64,000 bases of DNA from Bordetella genomosp. 9 (GCF_002261425.1 NZ_NEVJ01000001.1:1116001-1180000), one strand, 5' to 3'. Counted from the stretch's first letter, positions 23,718 to 33,388 are shown. The notes: generated from the sequence alone by a model not told the origin. Made by a program: numbers and translations.

Positions 23718-24295
23718 ACCGGAACGCCCCGGCAGATATACGCTGGGCGGTATGGTTGATAATTTAAATTCATTTCAGACTGCATGGCTCCGACAGGATA
23801 ATTTCCTTCGAAGACGAATGACAAAACAAGCACGGGGATCGCGGCGCCACGTTGGGCGAGCGATCCAACCGGCACATGCCGACCCCGGCGGGTAACGCCG
23901 CCGGAGGCGGTCATAGCAGCCGCGCCATGCGGCTAGCCATATGGAGACAGTCATGGCCATGTTTTCCCGCGCGCGGCTTCATCGCGCCTGTTCCATTCCC
24001 CTGTACGACCCGCGCGCCGCGCGACCGCTGCGCGCGACCGCTGCGCGCGTCCGCTGCCGACGCACGCCGCGGCGCGGGCCCACGCGATAGCGCGGGCTAG
24101 CCTCCGCCGCCGGCGGCGCCGCGCCTTCGCGCGCGTCGCGGCAGGCGCACGCCGCACTCCAATCTCCACCTGGACGCGCCTGCGTCCGTTGCTGGACGCC
24201 AGGCGCGATGGATACGTACGCCCGTCGCCTGGAGGCGAGGGCGCCGCGCCGCATATTTCAAACCCCTTATTCGAACCCCTCACAGGACGATGCGC
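23718..24295. other. Gene-free 578-bp spacer
   Basis: No supportable gene is seen. The left part holds an AT-rich patch (about 23757-23775, with AATTTAAATT) that may be a promoter. The right part is extremely GC-rich with short repeats. The promoter of the downstream aldehyde dehydrogenase operon should lie here, but no clear -35/-10 pair is visible. Confidence 0.6.
24018..24056. repeat. Three tandem 13-bp units
   Basis: CGCGCGACCGCTG occurs twice back to back (24018-24030, 24031-24043), followed by one unit with a single change (24044-24056). It lies in the non-coding spacer ahead of the aldehyde dehydrogenase operon. Confidence 0.85.
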
Positions 24296-25744
24296 ATGCA
24301 GCTTGCCAGGCACCATATCGACGGAAAATGGACCGACTCCATCGGGGGCAGCGACAGGCAGGGCGTGTCCGGCAACCCCGCGACCTCGGAACCGGCGGCT
24401 CGCTACGCCGACGGTGGCGTGGAAGACGCGCACGCCGCCATCGCCGCGGCGCGGCGCGCTTTCGAGCAGACCGCCTGGCGCCGGTCGCCACGGCTGCGCG
24501 CCGAGGTGCTGTGGGACTATGCCCTGCGCCTGGACGCCCGCAAGGAGGAAATCGCCGACTGGCTGGTCACGCTGAACGGCAAGCTGCGGCGCGAGGCCAT
24601 GGGCGAGATCATGGCGGGCGTGTCGGAGCTCAAGTACTACGCCGGCCTGGCGCGCAATCTATTCGGGCGGCTCATCGAAGTCGAGCCCGGCTGCCATGCT
24701 TCGCTGCGGCGCGAGGCCGCGGGCGTGGCGGGCATCATCCTGCCCTGGAACGCGCCCATCACGCTGCTGGTGCGATCGCTGGCTCCGGCGCTGGCGGCGG
24801 GCTGTTCCACCGTCATCAAGCCGGCCTTCCAGACCGCGCTGGCCCATAACCTGGCCCTGGAATGCCTGACGGTGGACGACCGGCTTCCGGCGGGAATCGT
24901 CAATTCCGTGATCGAAAGCGGATCGGCGGTGTCGGAGACGCTTTGCGCCTCGCCCGAAGTGGACGTCGTCAGCTTCACCGGATCGACCGCCGTGGGCAAG
25001 AAGATCGCGGCGGCCGCCGCGGGCACGCTCAAGCGCCTGTCGCTGGAGCTGGGGGGCAAGGCCCCCGCGCTGGTCTTCGCGGATGGCGCCTCGGACGCCA
25101 CCATCAAGGGCATCACCGCGGGCAGCCTGGTCCTCGCCGGCCAGCAATGCACCGCCATCAGCCGCGTGCTGGTCCAGGACAGCGTCTATGACGACTTCAC
25201 CCGCCGCCTGGCGGAGTCCTTCCGGTCGGTACGGGTAGGCCCGGGCAGCGATCCCGGATCGCAGATGGGCAGCCTGATCGACGTCGCCAGCCGCGATCGC
25301 GTGGCCGGACTGGTCGCGCGCGCCGGCGACGCCGGTGAAGTGCTGGTGCGTGGCGAGGTGCCGGGCGGCGTGCTGGCCAGGGGGGCTTTCCTGACGCCCA
25401 GCCTGGTCGCCATCGATGACCTGGAATCGGACTACGTGCAGCGCGAACTGTTCGGCCCGCTGCTGGTGGTCGAGCGATTCAAGGACGAGGAAGACGCCAT
25501 CCGCCGCGCCAACGCCACGCGCTACAGCCTGGCTTCCAGCGTGTGGACCGCCGACGCGATGCGCGGCGAACGGGTGGCCGCGAAGCTGCGCTTCGGCACG
25601 GTCTGGGCCAATACCCACAACCGCCTGTTCGCCGAGGCGGAAACCGGCGGCCACGCCGATAGCGGCTATGGCCGGCTCCATGGCGTGGAAGGGCTCAACG
25701 ATTTCCTCGAGACCAAGCATTACTACTTCGAGACCGGCGTCTGA
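24296..25744 (+). CDS. Aldehyde dehydrogenase family protein
   Basis: This 482-residue NAD(P)-dependent dehydrogenase has general-base Glu251 in LELGGK and nucleophile Cys285 in GQQCTAISR, plus FTGSTAVGKKI for cofactor binding and the late FGPLLVVERF motif. It oxidises an aldehyde to an acid; the substrate is unknown. The ATG at 24296 has AGGA 8 bases ahead; the ATG at 24290 is too close to it. It is the first gene of a four-gene run with a ThDP enzyme, a ketopantoate-reductase-like protein and a Bug-type binding protein, so it probably processes the aldehyde from the ThDP decarboxylase. Confidence 0.93.
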   Translation: MQLARHHIDGKWTDSIGGSDRQGVSGNPATSEPAARYADGGVEDAHAAIAAARRAFEQTAWRRSPRLRAEVLWDYALRLDARKEEIADWLVTLNGKLRREAMGEIMAGVSELKYYAGLARNLFGRLIEVEPGCHASLRREAAGVAGIILPWNAPITLLVRSLAPALAAGCSTVIKPAFQTALAHNLALECLTVDDRLPAGIVNSVIESGSAVSETLCASPEVDVVSFTGSTAVGKKIAAAAAGTLKRLSLELGGKAPALVFADGASDATIKGITAGSLVLAGQQCTAISRVLVQDSVYDDFTRRLAESFRSVRVGPGSDPGSQMGSLIDVASRDRVAGLVARAGDAGEVLVRGEVPGGVLARGAFLTPSLVAIDDLESDYVQRELFGPLLVVERFKDEEDAIRRANATRYSLASSVWTADAMRGERVAAKLRFGTVWANTHNRLFAEAETGGHADSGYGRLHGVEGLNDFLETKHYYFETGV

Positions 25745-25776
25745 CCGCACCGCGACGAAACAACACAGGAGACGAC

Positions 25777-27531
25777 ATGGACACGCAGCAAACCGGTTCG
25801 GGCGCGCAGACCCGGCGCACGACGGCGCACTACTTCCTGGAAGGACTGGCCGATACGGGCGTCGAGTACATCTTCTCGAACCTGGGCACCGACCATGTGA
25901 CGCTGATCGAAGAGCTGGCGCGCTGGCAGCGCGAAGGCCGGCGCGCGCCCGCCACCGTGCTGTGCCCCCACGAAAATGTCGCCATGCACATGGCGGCCGG
26001 TTATGCGGCCATGACGGGACGCGGGCAGGCCGTCATGGTGCACGTGGACGCCGGTACCGCGAACGCCGCCATGGGCATGCACAACATGTTCCGCAGCCGC
26101 CTGCCCGTCATGCTCATGGCCGGCAAGGCGCCCTATACGCTGCGCGGCGAGCTGCCGGCCTCGCGCGACAACTACGTGCACTTCGTGCAGGACCCGTTCG
26201 ATATCGGCAGCCTGGTGCGCCCTTACGTGAAGTGGGAATACACCCTGCCTTCCGGCGTGGTGGCGAAGGAAGCGCTGCGCCGCGCCCATACGATGATGCA
26301 GAGCGATCCACCGGGGCCGGTGTACATGACGCTGCCGCGCGAGACCCTGGCCGAGTCCTGGCCGGAAACGAAAATGCCGGCCTATCCCGCCGAACGCTAT
26401 GGCGCGGTGATGCGCGGCGGCATCGATGCCGAACAGGCCGAGGCGATCGCGCGCGACCTGATCGCGGCGCAAATGCCGATCGCCGTGACGGCTTACCTGG
26501 GCCGCAATCCCCAGGCCGTGGCGGCCCTGACCCGGCTGGCCGACCGCTGCGGCATGCGGGTCTATGAATTCATGCCCACCTACATGAACGTGCCGCGCGA
26601 CGCGGCCTGCTTCGGCGGCTTCGACCCCAAGGCCGGCCTGGCCGGCGCGGACGTCGGCATGCTGCTGGACGTGGACGTGCCGTGGCTGCCCGCCTTCGCG
26701 GAAGCGAACCCGCGCACCGCCTGGACTCACATCGACGTGGACGCGGTCAAGCAGGACTTTCCCATGTGGGGCTTCGCCACGCATCGGCGCCTGCAGGCCG
26801 ATTGCGGACGCGCCCTGGAACAGGTGCTGGCGGCGGTGGAGCGCCTGGCCACGGCCGATTTCGACCAGCGCGCCCGGCAGCGCCGCGAGGCCTGGGAAGC
26901 CGACAACGCGCAGCGCAGGGCCATGCTGGCGCGTGCCGCGTCGCAGCCGGGCGCGGCGCGCGCGCTCTCCGCGCCGTATGTGTGCGCCGCCGTGGGCCGG
27001 GCCATCGCCAGCGACGACGTGGTCGTCAACGAGGCCATACGCAATTCGCCCGCCGTGCTGGGACAGATCCCGCGCAGCCGGCCGCTCAGCCTGCTGGGAT
27101 GTTCCGGCGGCGGGCTGGGCTACAGCGGCGGCATGGCGCTGGGCGTGAAACTGGCGCGGCCGGAGGCCCGCGTGGTGCAGATCGTCGGCGACGGCGGTTT
27201 CCATTTCTCCACGCCGACCTCCGTCTACGCCGTCGCGCAGCAATATGGCCTGCCCATCTTCACGGTGGTGCTGGACAACGGCGGCTGGCAGGCGGTCAAG
27301 GAAGCCGTGCTGCGGGTGTATCCCGAAGGCGAGGCCGCCGGCGTGGACAACTTCCAGGCCCGCCTGGCGAACCGCGGCGAGCGCCGTTTCGACCAGGTGG
27401 CGATGGCCTTCGGCGCGCATGGCGAATACGTGGACGAGCCCGCGCAGTTGGAGGCCGCGATCGCGCGCTGCCTGGCCGCCGTGGACGCGGGACAGGCGGC
27501 GGTCATGCACGTGCGCATCGCGGCGCTGTAG
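25777..27531 (+). CDS. Thiamine-diphosphate-dependent enzyme (acetolactate synthase-like)
   Basis: This 584-residue protein has the three-domain ThDP fold. The N-terminal PYR domain has catalytic Glu66 in CPHENVAMHMAAGYAAMTG. A central domain covers about residues 200-330, and the C-terminal PP domain holds the Mg/ThDP motif GDGGFHFSTPTSVYAVAQQ...N. It likely decarboxylates or ligates a 2-oxoacid. It differs from true acetolactate synthase in lacking a linked small subunit and from benzoylformate decarboxylase in its motifs, so the reaction is open. GGAGACGAC precedes the ATG. Confidence 0.88.
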   Translation: MDTQQTGSGAQTRRTTAHYFLEGLADTGVEYIFSNLGTDHVTLIEELARWQREGRRAPATVLCPHENVAMHMAAGYAAMTGRGQAVMVHVDAGTANAAMGMHNMFRSRLPVMLMAGKAPYTLRGELPASRDNYVHFVQDPFDIGSLVRPYVKWEYTLPSGVVAKEALRRAHTMMQSDPPGPVYMTLPRETLAESWPETKMPAYPAERYGAVMRGGIDAEQAEAIARDLIAAQMPIAVTAYLGRNPQAVAALTRLADRCGMRVYEFMPTYMNVPRDAACFGGFDPKAGLAGADVGMLLDVDVPWLPAFAEANPRTAWTHIDVDAVKQDFPMWGFATHRRLQADCGRALEQVLAAVERLATADFDQRARQRREAWEADNAQRRAMLARAASQPGAARALSAPYVCAAVGRAIASDDVVVNEAIRNSPAVLGQIPRSRPLSLLGCSGGGLGYSGGMALGVKLARPEARVVQIVGDGGFHFSTPTSVYAVAQQYGLPIFTVVLDNGGWQAVKEAVLRVYPEGEAAGVDNFQARLANRGERRFDQVAMAFGAHGEYVDEPAQLEAAIARCLAAVDAGQAAVMHVRIAAL

Positions 27532-27540
27532 GGGGCAGCC

Positions 27541-28536
27541 ATGCGGCGCATATTGATCGTGGGGTGCGGCGCCATGGGCGGCATCTTCGCCGCCCACCTG
27601 GCCGCCGTGGCGGACGTGACCGCGCTGGACGTCAACGCGGACCATGTCCAGGCGATCCGCGCGCAGGGCCTGCGGGTGGAAGGCGCCGAACCGCGCACCG
27701 TGCCCTTGCGCGCCGTCCTGTCGGCCGATGCGCTTGCCGGCGAGTCCTTCGATGCGCTGATCTTCCTGACCAAATCCGGCCAGACGGGCGCCGCATGGTC
27801 GGCCCTGCGGGCCGTGCTGGCCGGCACGCCGCTGCTGGTCACGCTGCAGAACGGCATGGGCAACAGCGAGACCCTGCAGGACGGCGGCGATGCGCCGGTG
27901 GCGCGCGGCATCACGCTCGACGCGGGCCGTTACCTGGGGCCCGGCCGGGTCGAACACCTGATCCGCGGCAATACGACGTGGATCGGCCCGGTACGCGGCG
28001 TGGTGGAAGACTGCGACTGGCTGGCGCGCCTCTTGAGCGAGGCCGGCATGCCCGCGCAGGCGATCGCCGATCCCATGGATGCGGTCTGGTCCAAGTTCAT
28101 CTTCAACGCGGTGATGAATCCCGTCGGCGCCTTGCTGCTGGGGGTGAATCGCGCACGGTATGACGTGCCGCAGGTGCGCGACCTGATCGACGATCTGGCG
28201 CGCGAGTGCTCGAATGTGGTGACCGCCCTGGGCGGCCGGCTCGCCTTCGATCCCATGCAACTGGTCAAGCAGACGCGCGCGGGCGAGCGTCCGATCACGC
28301 GCCATGCGGGGTCCATGGCCCTGGACATCGCGCGCGGGGTCCCGACGGAAATCGAGGAACTGACCGGGTTCGTCGTCCGCGAGGGCGACCGGCTGGGCGT
28401 CGACGTGACGGCATGCCGCACCGTCTATCGCCTGGTCAAGGGGCTGGAGCTGGCGCGCGCGATCCAGCTTGAGGACAGCGCGAACAGCAGCGCGAACAAC
28501 AACGTGATCGACAACGCGCCGCCACCCACGAAATAA
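27541..28536 (+). CDS. 2-dehydropantoate 2-reductase-like protein (ApbA/PanE family)
   Basis: This 331-residue protein has an N-terminal Rossmann motif GCGAMG (residues 8-13) for NADPH. The catalytic-type Lys lies in LTKSGQT, and DAVWSKFIFNAVMNPVGALL marks the C-terminal helical domain with conserved Lys and Asn. Biosynthetic PanE makes pantoate, but here the gene lies in a catabolic-looking operon without panB or panC, so a different 2-oxoacid or beta-keto substrate is more likely. It starts nine bases after the ThDP enzyme gene. Confidence 0.88.
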   Translation: MRRILIVGCGAMGGIFAAHLAAVADVTALDVNADHVQAIRAQGLRVEGAEPRTVPLRAVLSADALAGESFDALIFLTKSGQTGAAWSALRAVLAGTPLLVTLQNGMGNSETLQDGGDAPVARGITLDAGRYLGPGRVEHLIRGNTTWIGPVRGVVEDCDWLARLLSEAGMPAQAIADPMDAVWSKFIFNAVMNPVGALLLGVNRARYDVPQVRDLIDDLARECSNVVTALGGRLAFDPMQLVKQTRAGERPITRHAGSMALDIARGVPTEIEELTGFVVREGDRLGVDVTACRTVYRLVKGLELARAIQLEDSANSSANNNVIDNAPPPTK

Positions 28537-28567
28537 CAGACCTTATAAAACACTGGAGACAAGAATC

Positions 28568-29545
28568 ATGACGCTTATCCCCGAGCGCGGCCTGCGCGCG
28601 CTGGCCCTGGCGGCGGGCTTGCTGGCCGCGACCTGCGCCCACGCCGACGACACCTATCCCTCCAAGCCGATCACCATCGTGGTCGGCTACAGCACGGGCG
28701 GCGCCAACGATCTGCTGGCGCGCGTCGTGGCGGAGAAAATGTCCACCCTGCTGAAGCAGCCGGTCATCGTGGAGAACAAGCCGGGGGCCGGGTCCATCAT
28801 CGGCGCGAACTTCGTCGCCAAGGCCAAGCCGGATGGCTACACGCTGCTGATGGGCGCCAGCGGCCCGATTTCCTTCAATCCTTCGCTGTACAAGAAACTG
28901 CCCTACGATCCGCAGAAGGACCTGACGCCGGTCTCCCTGGTGGGCACATTCCCGCTGGTCCTGCTGACGCAGAAGTCCAACCCGGACACCGGCTCCCTGC
29001 CCGCCCTGGCCGCCTATGCCAAGGGCCACCCCGGCAAATCGAACTACAGCGCCAGTTCGGCTTCCTTCCAACTGATCACCGAGCTGTTCAAGCGCCGCAC
29101 GGACACGCAGTTCGAGTACATCCCCTACAAGGGCAGCTACGAATCCGTGATGGCGGTCAGCACGGGCGACGCCACGATGACGCTGGCCGATTCGGGGCCC
29201 GCCATGCAGGGCATTTCCGGCGGCCGGGTGCGGCCGCTGGCGGTGACGTCGCCGAGCCGGACCGGCTTCCTGCCCGACACGCCCACGATGAAGGAGCTCG
29301 GCATCGACATGAATGTGGAGCTGTGGAGCGGCCTGTTCGTCCCGGCCGGGACGCCGCCCGCCGTGGTCCGGAAGCTCGAGGCCACGATGAAAACCATCAT
29401 GGACGACGCCGACGTCCGCAAGCGGGTGGAAGGCATGTCCATCACCCCCGTCAGCAGCACGTCCAAGGCCTTCGCCGCCCGCATCGCCGAGGAAATCCCC
29501 TTGTGGCAGAAGGTCGCGGCGGACGCCGGCATACAGCCGAACTAG
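28568..29545 (+). CDS. Bug-type (TctC) solute-binding protein
   Basis: This 325-residue protein has an N-terminal signal peptide (about 26 residues, ending CAHADD). It shows the Bug family core: YPSKPITIVVGYSTGGANDLLAR, ENKPGAGSIIGANFVAKAKPDGYTLLMG, and NYSAS loops. In the periplasm such proteins capture carboxylated metabolites for TctAB-type permeases; no permease gene is adjacent. It is last in the aldehyde dehydrogenase operon, so it likely binds the substrate of that pathway. The end shares bases with the stop codon of the convergent hydrolase gene. Confidence 0.93.
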   Translation: MTLIPERGLRALALAAGLLAATCAHADDTYPSKPITIVVGYSTGGANDLLARVVAEKMSTLLKQPVIVENKPGAGSIIGANFVAKAKPDGYTLLMGASGPISFNPSLYKKLPYDPQKDLTPVSLVGTFPLVLLTQKSNPDTGSLPALAAYAKGHPGKSNYSASSASFQLITELFKRRTDTQFEYIPYKGSYESVMAVSTGDATMTLADSGPAMQGISGGRVRPLAVTSPSRTGFLPDTPTMKELGIDMNVELWSGLFVPAGTPPAVVRKLEATMKTIMDDADVRKRVEGMSITPVSSTSKAFAARIAEEIPLWQKVAADAGIQPN

Positions 29546-30546
29546 CGGCCCGTATCGGCGAATTCGCTGATGCGGCGCGCCAGCGCGCGTGGGTACTGGT
29601 ACATCATGGCGTGGCCGGCGTCGTCCACTTCCAGCGCGGTGGAGCCGGGCAGCGCCTGCAGCAAGGCGTCGCCGTTGCGGGGCGCCAGGATGGCATCGTC
29701 CTTCGCATAGGCCACCAGCGTCGGCACGCCGATATGTGCCAGCGCGGCGTAGGCCGGCCTGTCCACGCTCCAGGCCTGCAGGATGGCGTCCTGTGACCGG
29801 GTGACCTGGGCCGGGATGCCGACCGATCCATAGTCTGCCGGACGAAACATGTCGCGCGCGAAGCAGCGGTCCGCCTGTTCGCGGGCATTCGCGGGAAACA
29901 GCACCGCCATCACCTGCGAGAAGGTGACGCCGGGGCCGCCGGACAGGACGCGCATGGCCTGTTCCGGCACCGGGGCGCCCGCCGGCCCGGGCGGCGCCGT
30001 ATTCATCAGCACCGCATTGCGCACCTGCTCCGGCTGGTGTGCCAGCAGGGTCTGGGCAATCATGCCGCCCATCGACCATCCCAGCAGGGTGACGTCCCGC
30101 AACCTGAGCGTCTGCATCAAGGTCGACGTATCGCGTGCCAGGTCCTCGATGCCGTAGTCCCCGGCGGCCGGCCCCGACCCGCCTATGCCACGGTTGTCGA
30201 ACACGATGACCTCATGCCGCGTCGCCAGTTCGCCCAGGAAGTAGGCATTCCAGTTGGCAATGGTGGCGCGGTAGCCCGTGACCAGCACGATGGGGCTGCC
30301 CTGGCCGAACCGGTAATAGGCGATGGGCCCGTTGGGCGTGACCACGTACCGTTGGGTCAGGCCGGCCTGCGCATCGGGGCGGCGCGGATCCGTGCCGCAC
30401 ACCATGGCTTCCTTCCAACTGACCGGCTGGGCCCATGATGCGCCGCCGGTGCCCAGGGCGGCCAAGGTGGCCAGAGCGGCCGTCGCCAGCAGTTTGCGCC
30501 CGGCCAGGCCCGGGTGGGGCCGGCGGAACGCCGTCATAGGGTGCAT
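29542..30546 (-). CDS. Exported alpha/beta hydrolase (serine)
   Basis: This 334-residue protein has a signal peptide (about 40 residues, LLATAALATLAALGTGGASWA). The alpha/beta-hydrolase core has nucleophile Ser158 in GWSMGG, an oxyanion region in LVTGYRATIANWN, and a late catalytic His in DDAGHAMMYQ. It probably hydrolyses an ester or lactone in the periplasm. GGGAGGA ahead of the ATG at 30546 fixes the start. It is divergent from a second exported hydrolase, with a 237-bp shared promoter region. Confidence 0.88.
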   Translation of the reverse strand: MHPMTAFRRPHPGLAGRKLLATAALATLAALGTGGASWAQPVSWKEAMVCGTDPRRPDAQAGLTQRYVVTPNGPIAYYRFGQGSPIVLVTGYRATIANWNAYFLGELATRHEVIVFDNRGIGGSGPAAGDYGIEDLARDTSTLMQTLRLRDVTLLGWSMGGMIAQTLLAHQPEQVRNAVLMNTAPPGPAGAPVPEQAMRVLSGGPGVTFSQVMAVLFPANAREQADRCFARDMFRPADYGSVGIPAQVTRSQDAILQAWSVDRPAYAALAHIGVPTLVAYAKDDAILAPRNGDALLQALPGSTALEVDDAGHAMMYQYPRALARRISEFADTGR

Positions 30547-30783
30547 GCGTTTATCCTCCCGCGCCCGCTCGTGTGGGACGTGTCCGCCGGACCGGCGGGC
30601 GTCCCGCCGCATCCTGGCGGCCGTCCAAGGCGCAATGTATCGCACTGTATACGGATACCCGCGGGCGGTACATGGCGATACCAGCAGGGCCCGATCCGAA
30701 GAAACGCCCGATACATCGGTCCGTTGAAATGCGTGCAATCCGTACCACGCACCCCGCCAACGCCACGCACAGGAGAACCACCG

Positions 30784-31857
30784 ATGCCGGACCAGATCAA
30801 TCAACGTCGCCGCCGTTTCCTCGGGACAGCCGCCGCCGGGATCGGCGCCGTGGAGCTGGCCATGGCCGGGCTGGCCCATGCCGATACCGTGGCGCCCGCC
30901 AGCCAGCCCGGGAATGAGCCTGCCCCGGCCGCCACCGGCAAGACCGCGCGCGCCGCCGCGCCGTTCCCGGTGATCAAGCAGATCGACGCGGGACCGCTGA
31001 ACATCGGCTATGCCGAGGTCGGTCCCGCCGATGGCCAGGTGGTGATACTGCTGCACGGCTGGCCCTACGATATCCACAGCTATGCCGACGTCGCGCCCAT
31101 GCTGGCGGCCAAGGGTTACCGCGTCATCGTTCCCCATCTGCGGGGCTACGGCACCACGCGCTTCCTGTCCGAAGAGACGCGGCGCACCGCGCAGCAGACC
31201 GCGGTCGCGGCCGACATCATCGCCTTGATGAATGCGCTGCAGATCCGCCGCGCGGTCATCGGCGGATATGACTGGGGCGCGCGCACGGCGAACGTGATCG
31301 CCGCGTTGTGGCCGGAGCGTTGCAAGGCCATGGTGTCCGTCAGCGGTTACCTGATCGGCACGCAGGCGGCGAACCAGGCGCCGCTGGCGCCGGACGCGGA
31401 GCTGGCGTGGTGGTATCAGTTCTATTTCGCCACGGATCGCGGCCGCCTGGGCTATGAAAAGAACTGGCACGATTTCGCCAAGCTGATCTGGAAGACCGCA
31501 TCGCCCCAATGGCGCTTCGACGACGCGACCTTCGAACGGTCCGCGGCGTCGTTGGCGAATCCCGACCATGCCGCCATCACGATCCACAATTACCGCTGGC
31601 GCCTGGGCCTGGCCGAAGGCGAACCGCAATACGATGCGCTGGAAAGGCGGCTGGCCGATCTGCCGACCATCAGGGTGCCCACCATCACCATGGAAGGCGC
31701 GGCCAACGGCGCGCCGCATCCGCCGCCCGCCGCCTACGCGAACAAATTCACGGGCCAGTACAAGCACATCGACCTGCCCGGCGATATCGGCCACAACCTG
31801 CCGCAGGAAGCGCCGCGCGAGTTCGCCGACGCCATCATCGAAGTGGCCAGGTGGTAG
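30784..31857 (+). CDS. Tat-exported epoxide hydrolase-like alpha/beta hydrolase
   Basis: This 357-residue protein has a twin-arginine signal (QRRRRFLGTAAAG) and a hydrophobic stretch to about residue 34. The fold shows LHGWPYDIHSYADV and nucleophile Asp163 in GGYDWGART. Asp in this place is typical of epoxide hydrolases and haloalkane dehalogenases rather than esterases. The catalytic His is in DIGHNLPQEAP. Hydrolysis of an epoxide or related C-X bond is plausible; the substrate is unknown. AGGAGAA precedes the ATG. The Tat signal implies folding before export. Confidence 0.88.
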   Translation: MPDQINQRRRRFLGTAAAGIGAVELAMAGLAHADTVAPASQPGNEPAPAATGKTARAAAPFPVIKQIDAGPLNIGYAEVGPADGQVVILLHGWPYDIHSYADVAPMLAAKGYRVIVPHLRGYGTTRFLSEETRRTAQQTAVAADIIALMNALQIRRAVIGGYDWGARTANVIAALWPERCKAMVSVSGYLIGTQAANQAPLAPDAELAWWYQFYFATDRGRLGYEKNWHDFAKLIWKTASPQWRFDDATFERSAASLANPDHAAITIHNYRWRLGLAEGEPQYDALERRLADLPTIRVPTITMEGAANGAPHPPPAAYANKFTGQYKHIDLPGDIGHNLPQEAPREFADAIIEVARW

Positions 31858-31885
31858 CGGGCGCCGACCTGCCCCGCGCCGTCCT

Positions 31886-33388
31886 TCACGCGACCTTGCG
31901 TGCGCGTCCGCGCGAGATCCCCGCGCCCGCTTCCGGCGCCAGCGCGGCGTAGCCCGGGGTGGACGCCAGCACCACCGCGCCGATCGCGATGAAAGACCAG
32001 GCGAAATCCCAATGTTCCGGATGGTCGCGGCCGGCGATCAGCATGGACAGCTGCATGACGCCCGCCGCCACCGCGACGCCGGCGGCGCGGGGCAGATGCT
32101 GGGCCGTGCCGGAAAACGAGGTCGCGGCGGAAAGCTTGGCCGGCGGGATATCCGCATACGTCAAGGCATTCATGCAGGCGAAGTTCAGCGAACGCGCCAG
32201 GCCGCCGCACAGCAGCAGCACGAAGATGGCGCTCTCCGGCCAGCTGGACGTCAGCGTCGCGCAAACCAGCAGGGTCGCGGTGAAGGCATAGCAGCCCCCC
32301 AGCAGGATGGTGCGCACGCGATAGCGCTGCAGGAAAAACTGCGCCATGGGGCGCATGCAGAATGCGCCCACGGCGCTGGCCAGCGTCAGCATGCCGCTGC
32401 GCGACGCCGACAGCCCGAAGCCCAGCTGCAGCGTCAGCGGCACCATGAAGGGCAGGGCGCCGGCGCCGGCGCGGAACAGGCTGCCGGCCGCGGTCGCGGC
32501 CCGGAAGGTGGGAATGGCCAGCAGCGAAAAATCGATCGCCGGATTGGCCGCGCGCTTGCAATGCCACACCGTCAGGCAGAAGAACAGCAGGCCGGCGCCG
32601 ATCGCCAGCCAGGGCAACTGCGGCGCCACGATGCCGCGGCCGACGGTTTCCACGCCTATCATGAAGACGCTGATGGCGATGCCCATCAAGGTCATCCCCA
32701 TGACGTCCAGCTTGGGCGGACGTTCGGTTTCCGAACGCGGAATCAGGCGCCAGACCAGGGCCAGGCCGAGTATGCCTATCGGCAGGTTGATCCAGAAGAT
32801 GCTGCGCCAGGAAAACGCATCCGTCAGGAAACCGCCCAGGGGCGGACCGATCACCGGTCCGACCATCGCCGGCATGGAAAGCCAGGTGGTGGCGGACAGC
32901 AGGTCTTCCCTGCGCACGCCGCGCAGCAGCACCAGCCTGCCCACCGGCACCATCATCGCGCCGCTGGCGCCCTGCACGATGCGGGCGATGACCAGGCCGC
33001 CCAGGCCATTGGACAGGGCGCAGCAACAGGATGCCGCGGTGAACAGGAAGATCGCGCACATGAATATCCGCTTGGCGCCGAAGCGGTCCGCCACCCAGCC
33101 GCTGACCGGGATGAAAACGGTCATCGCCACCAGATACGATGTGATCGCCGCGCTCAGGTGCACCGGATTGACGTTCATATCGCGCGCCATCGCCGGGAGC
33201 GCCGTCGCGATGGCGGTGCTGTCGATGTTCTGCATGAATAGCGTCGTGGCGACCACCACGGCGATGACGCGAAAATTGCTGTGCGGATTCACAAATCGTT
33301 GTTGCTGGTGAGGGCGGCGGGCAGCCAGGATTCTCGCTACAGGCCCGTGCCTTGTCAAAATGCCGAGCAGCGATTGCCAGCGATTCAT
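31886..33388 (-). CDS. MFS multidrug efflux transporter, DHA2 family
   Basis: This 500-residue, 14-helix type permease shows motif A-like GWVADRFGAKR after TM2, the DHA2 motif WRSIFWINLPIG before TM6, and MVGPVIGPPLGGFL (motif C, antiporter). It probably exports drugs or toxic metabolites with protons. The start is uncertain: the ATG at 33388 lacks a clear ribosome site and a GTG at 33292, just before the first helix, would give a 468-residue protein. It converges with the Tat hydrolase gene. Confidence 0.9.
   Translation of the reverse strand: MNRWQSLLGILTRHGPVARILAARRPHQQQRFVNPHSNFRVIAVVVATTLFMQNIDSTAIATALPAMARDMNVNPVHLSAAITSYLVAMTVFIPVSGWVADRFGAKRIFMCAIFLFTAASCCCALSNGLGGLVIARIVQGASGAMMVPVGRLVLLRGVRREDLLSATTWLSMPAMVGPVIGPPLGGFLTDAFSWRSIFWINLPIGILGLALVWRLIPRSETERPPKLDVMGMTLMGIAISVFMIGVETVGRGIVAPQLPWLAIGAGLLFFCLTVWHCKRAANPAIDFSLLAIPTFRAATAAGSLFRAGAGALPFMVPLTLQLGFGLSASRSGMLTLASAVGAFCMRPMAQFFLQRYRVRTILLGGCYAFTATLLVCATLTSSWPESAIFVLLLCGGLARSLNFACMNALTYADIPPAKLSAATSFSGTAQHLPRAAGVAVAAGVMQLSMLIAGRDHPEHWDFAWSFIAIGAVVLASTPGYAALAPEAGAGISRGRARKVA

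Noticed and set aside
23852..24254. Small open frames in the RraA-ALDH spacer
   Set aside because: Arg/Ala-rich low-complexity translation, no ribosome site and no recognisable domain.
25723..28305. An 860-codon leftward open frame opposite the ThDP operon
   Set aside because: His/Arg/Gln-rich composition with no domain; it is the antisense of well-supported genes.
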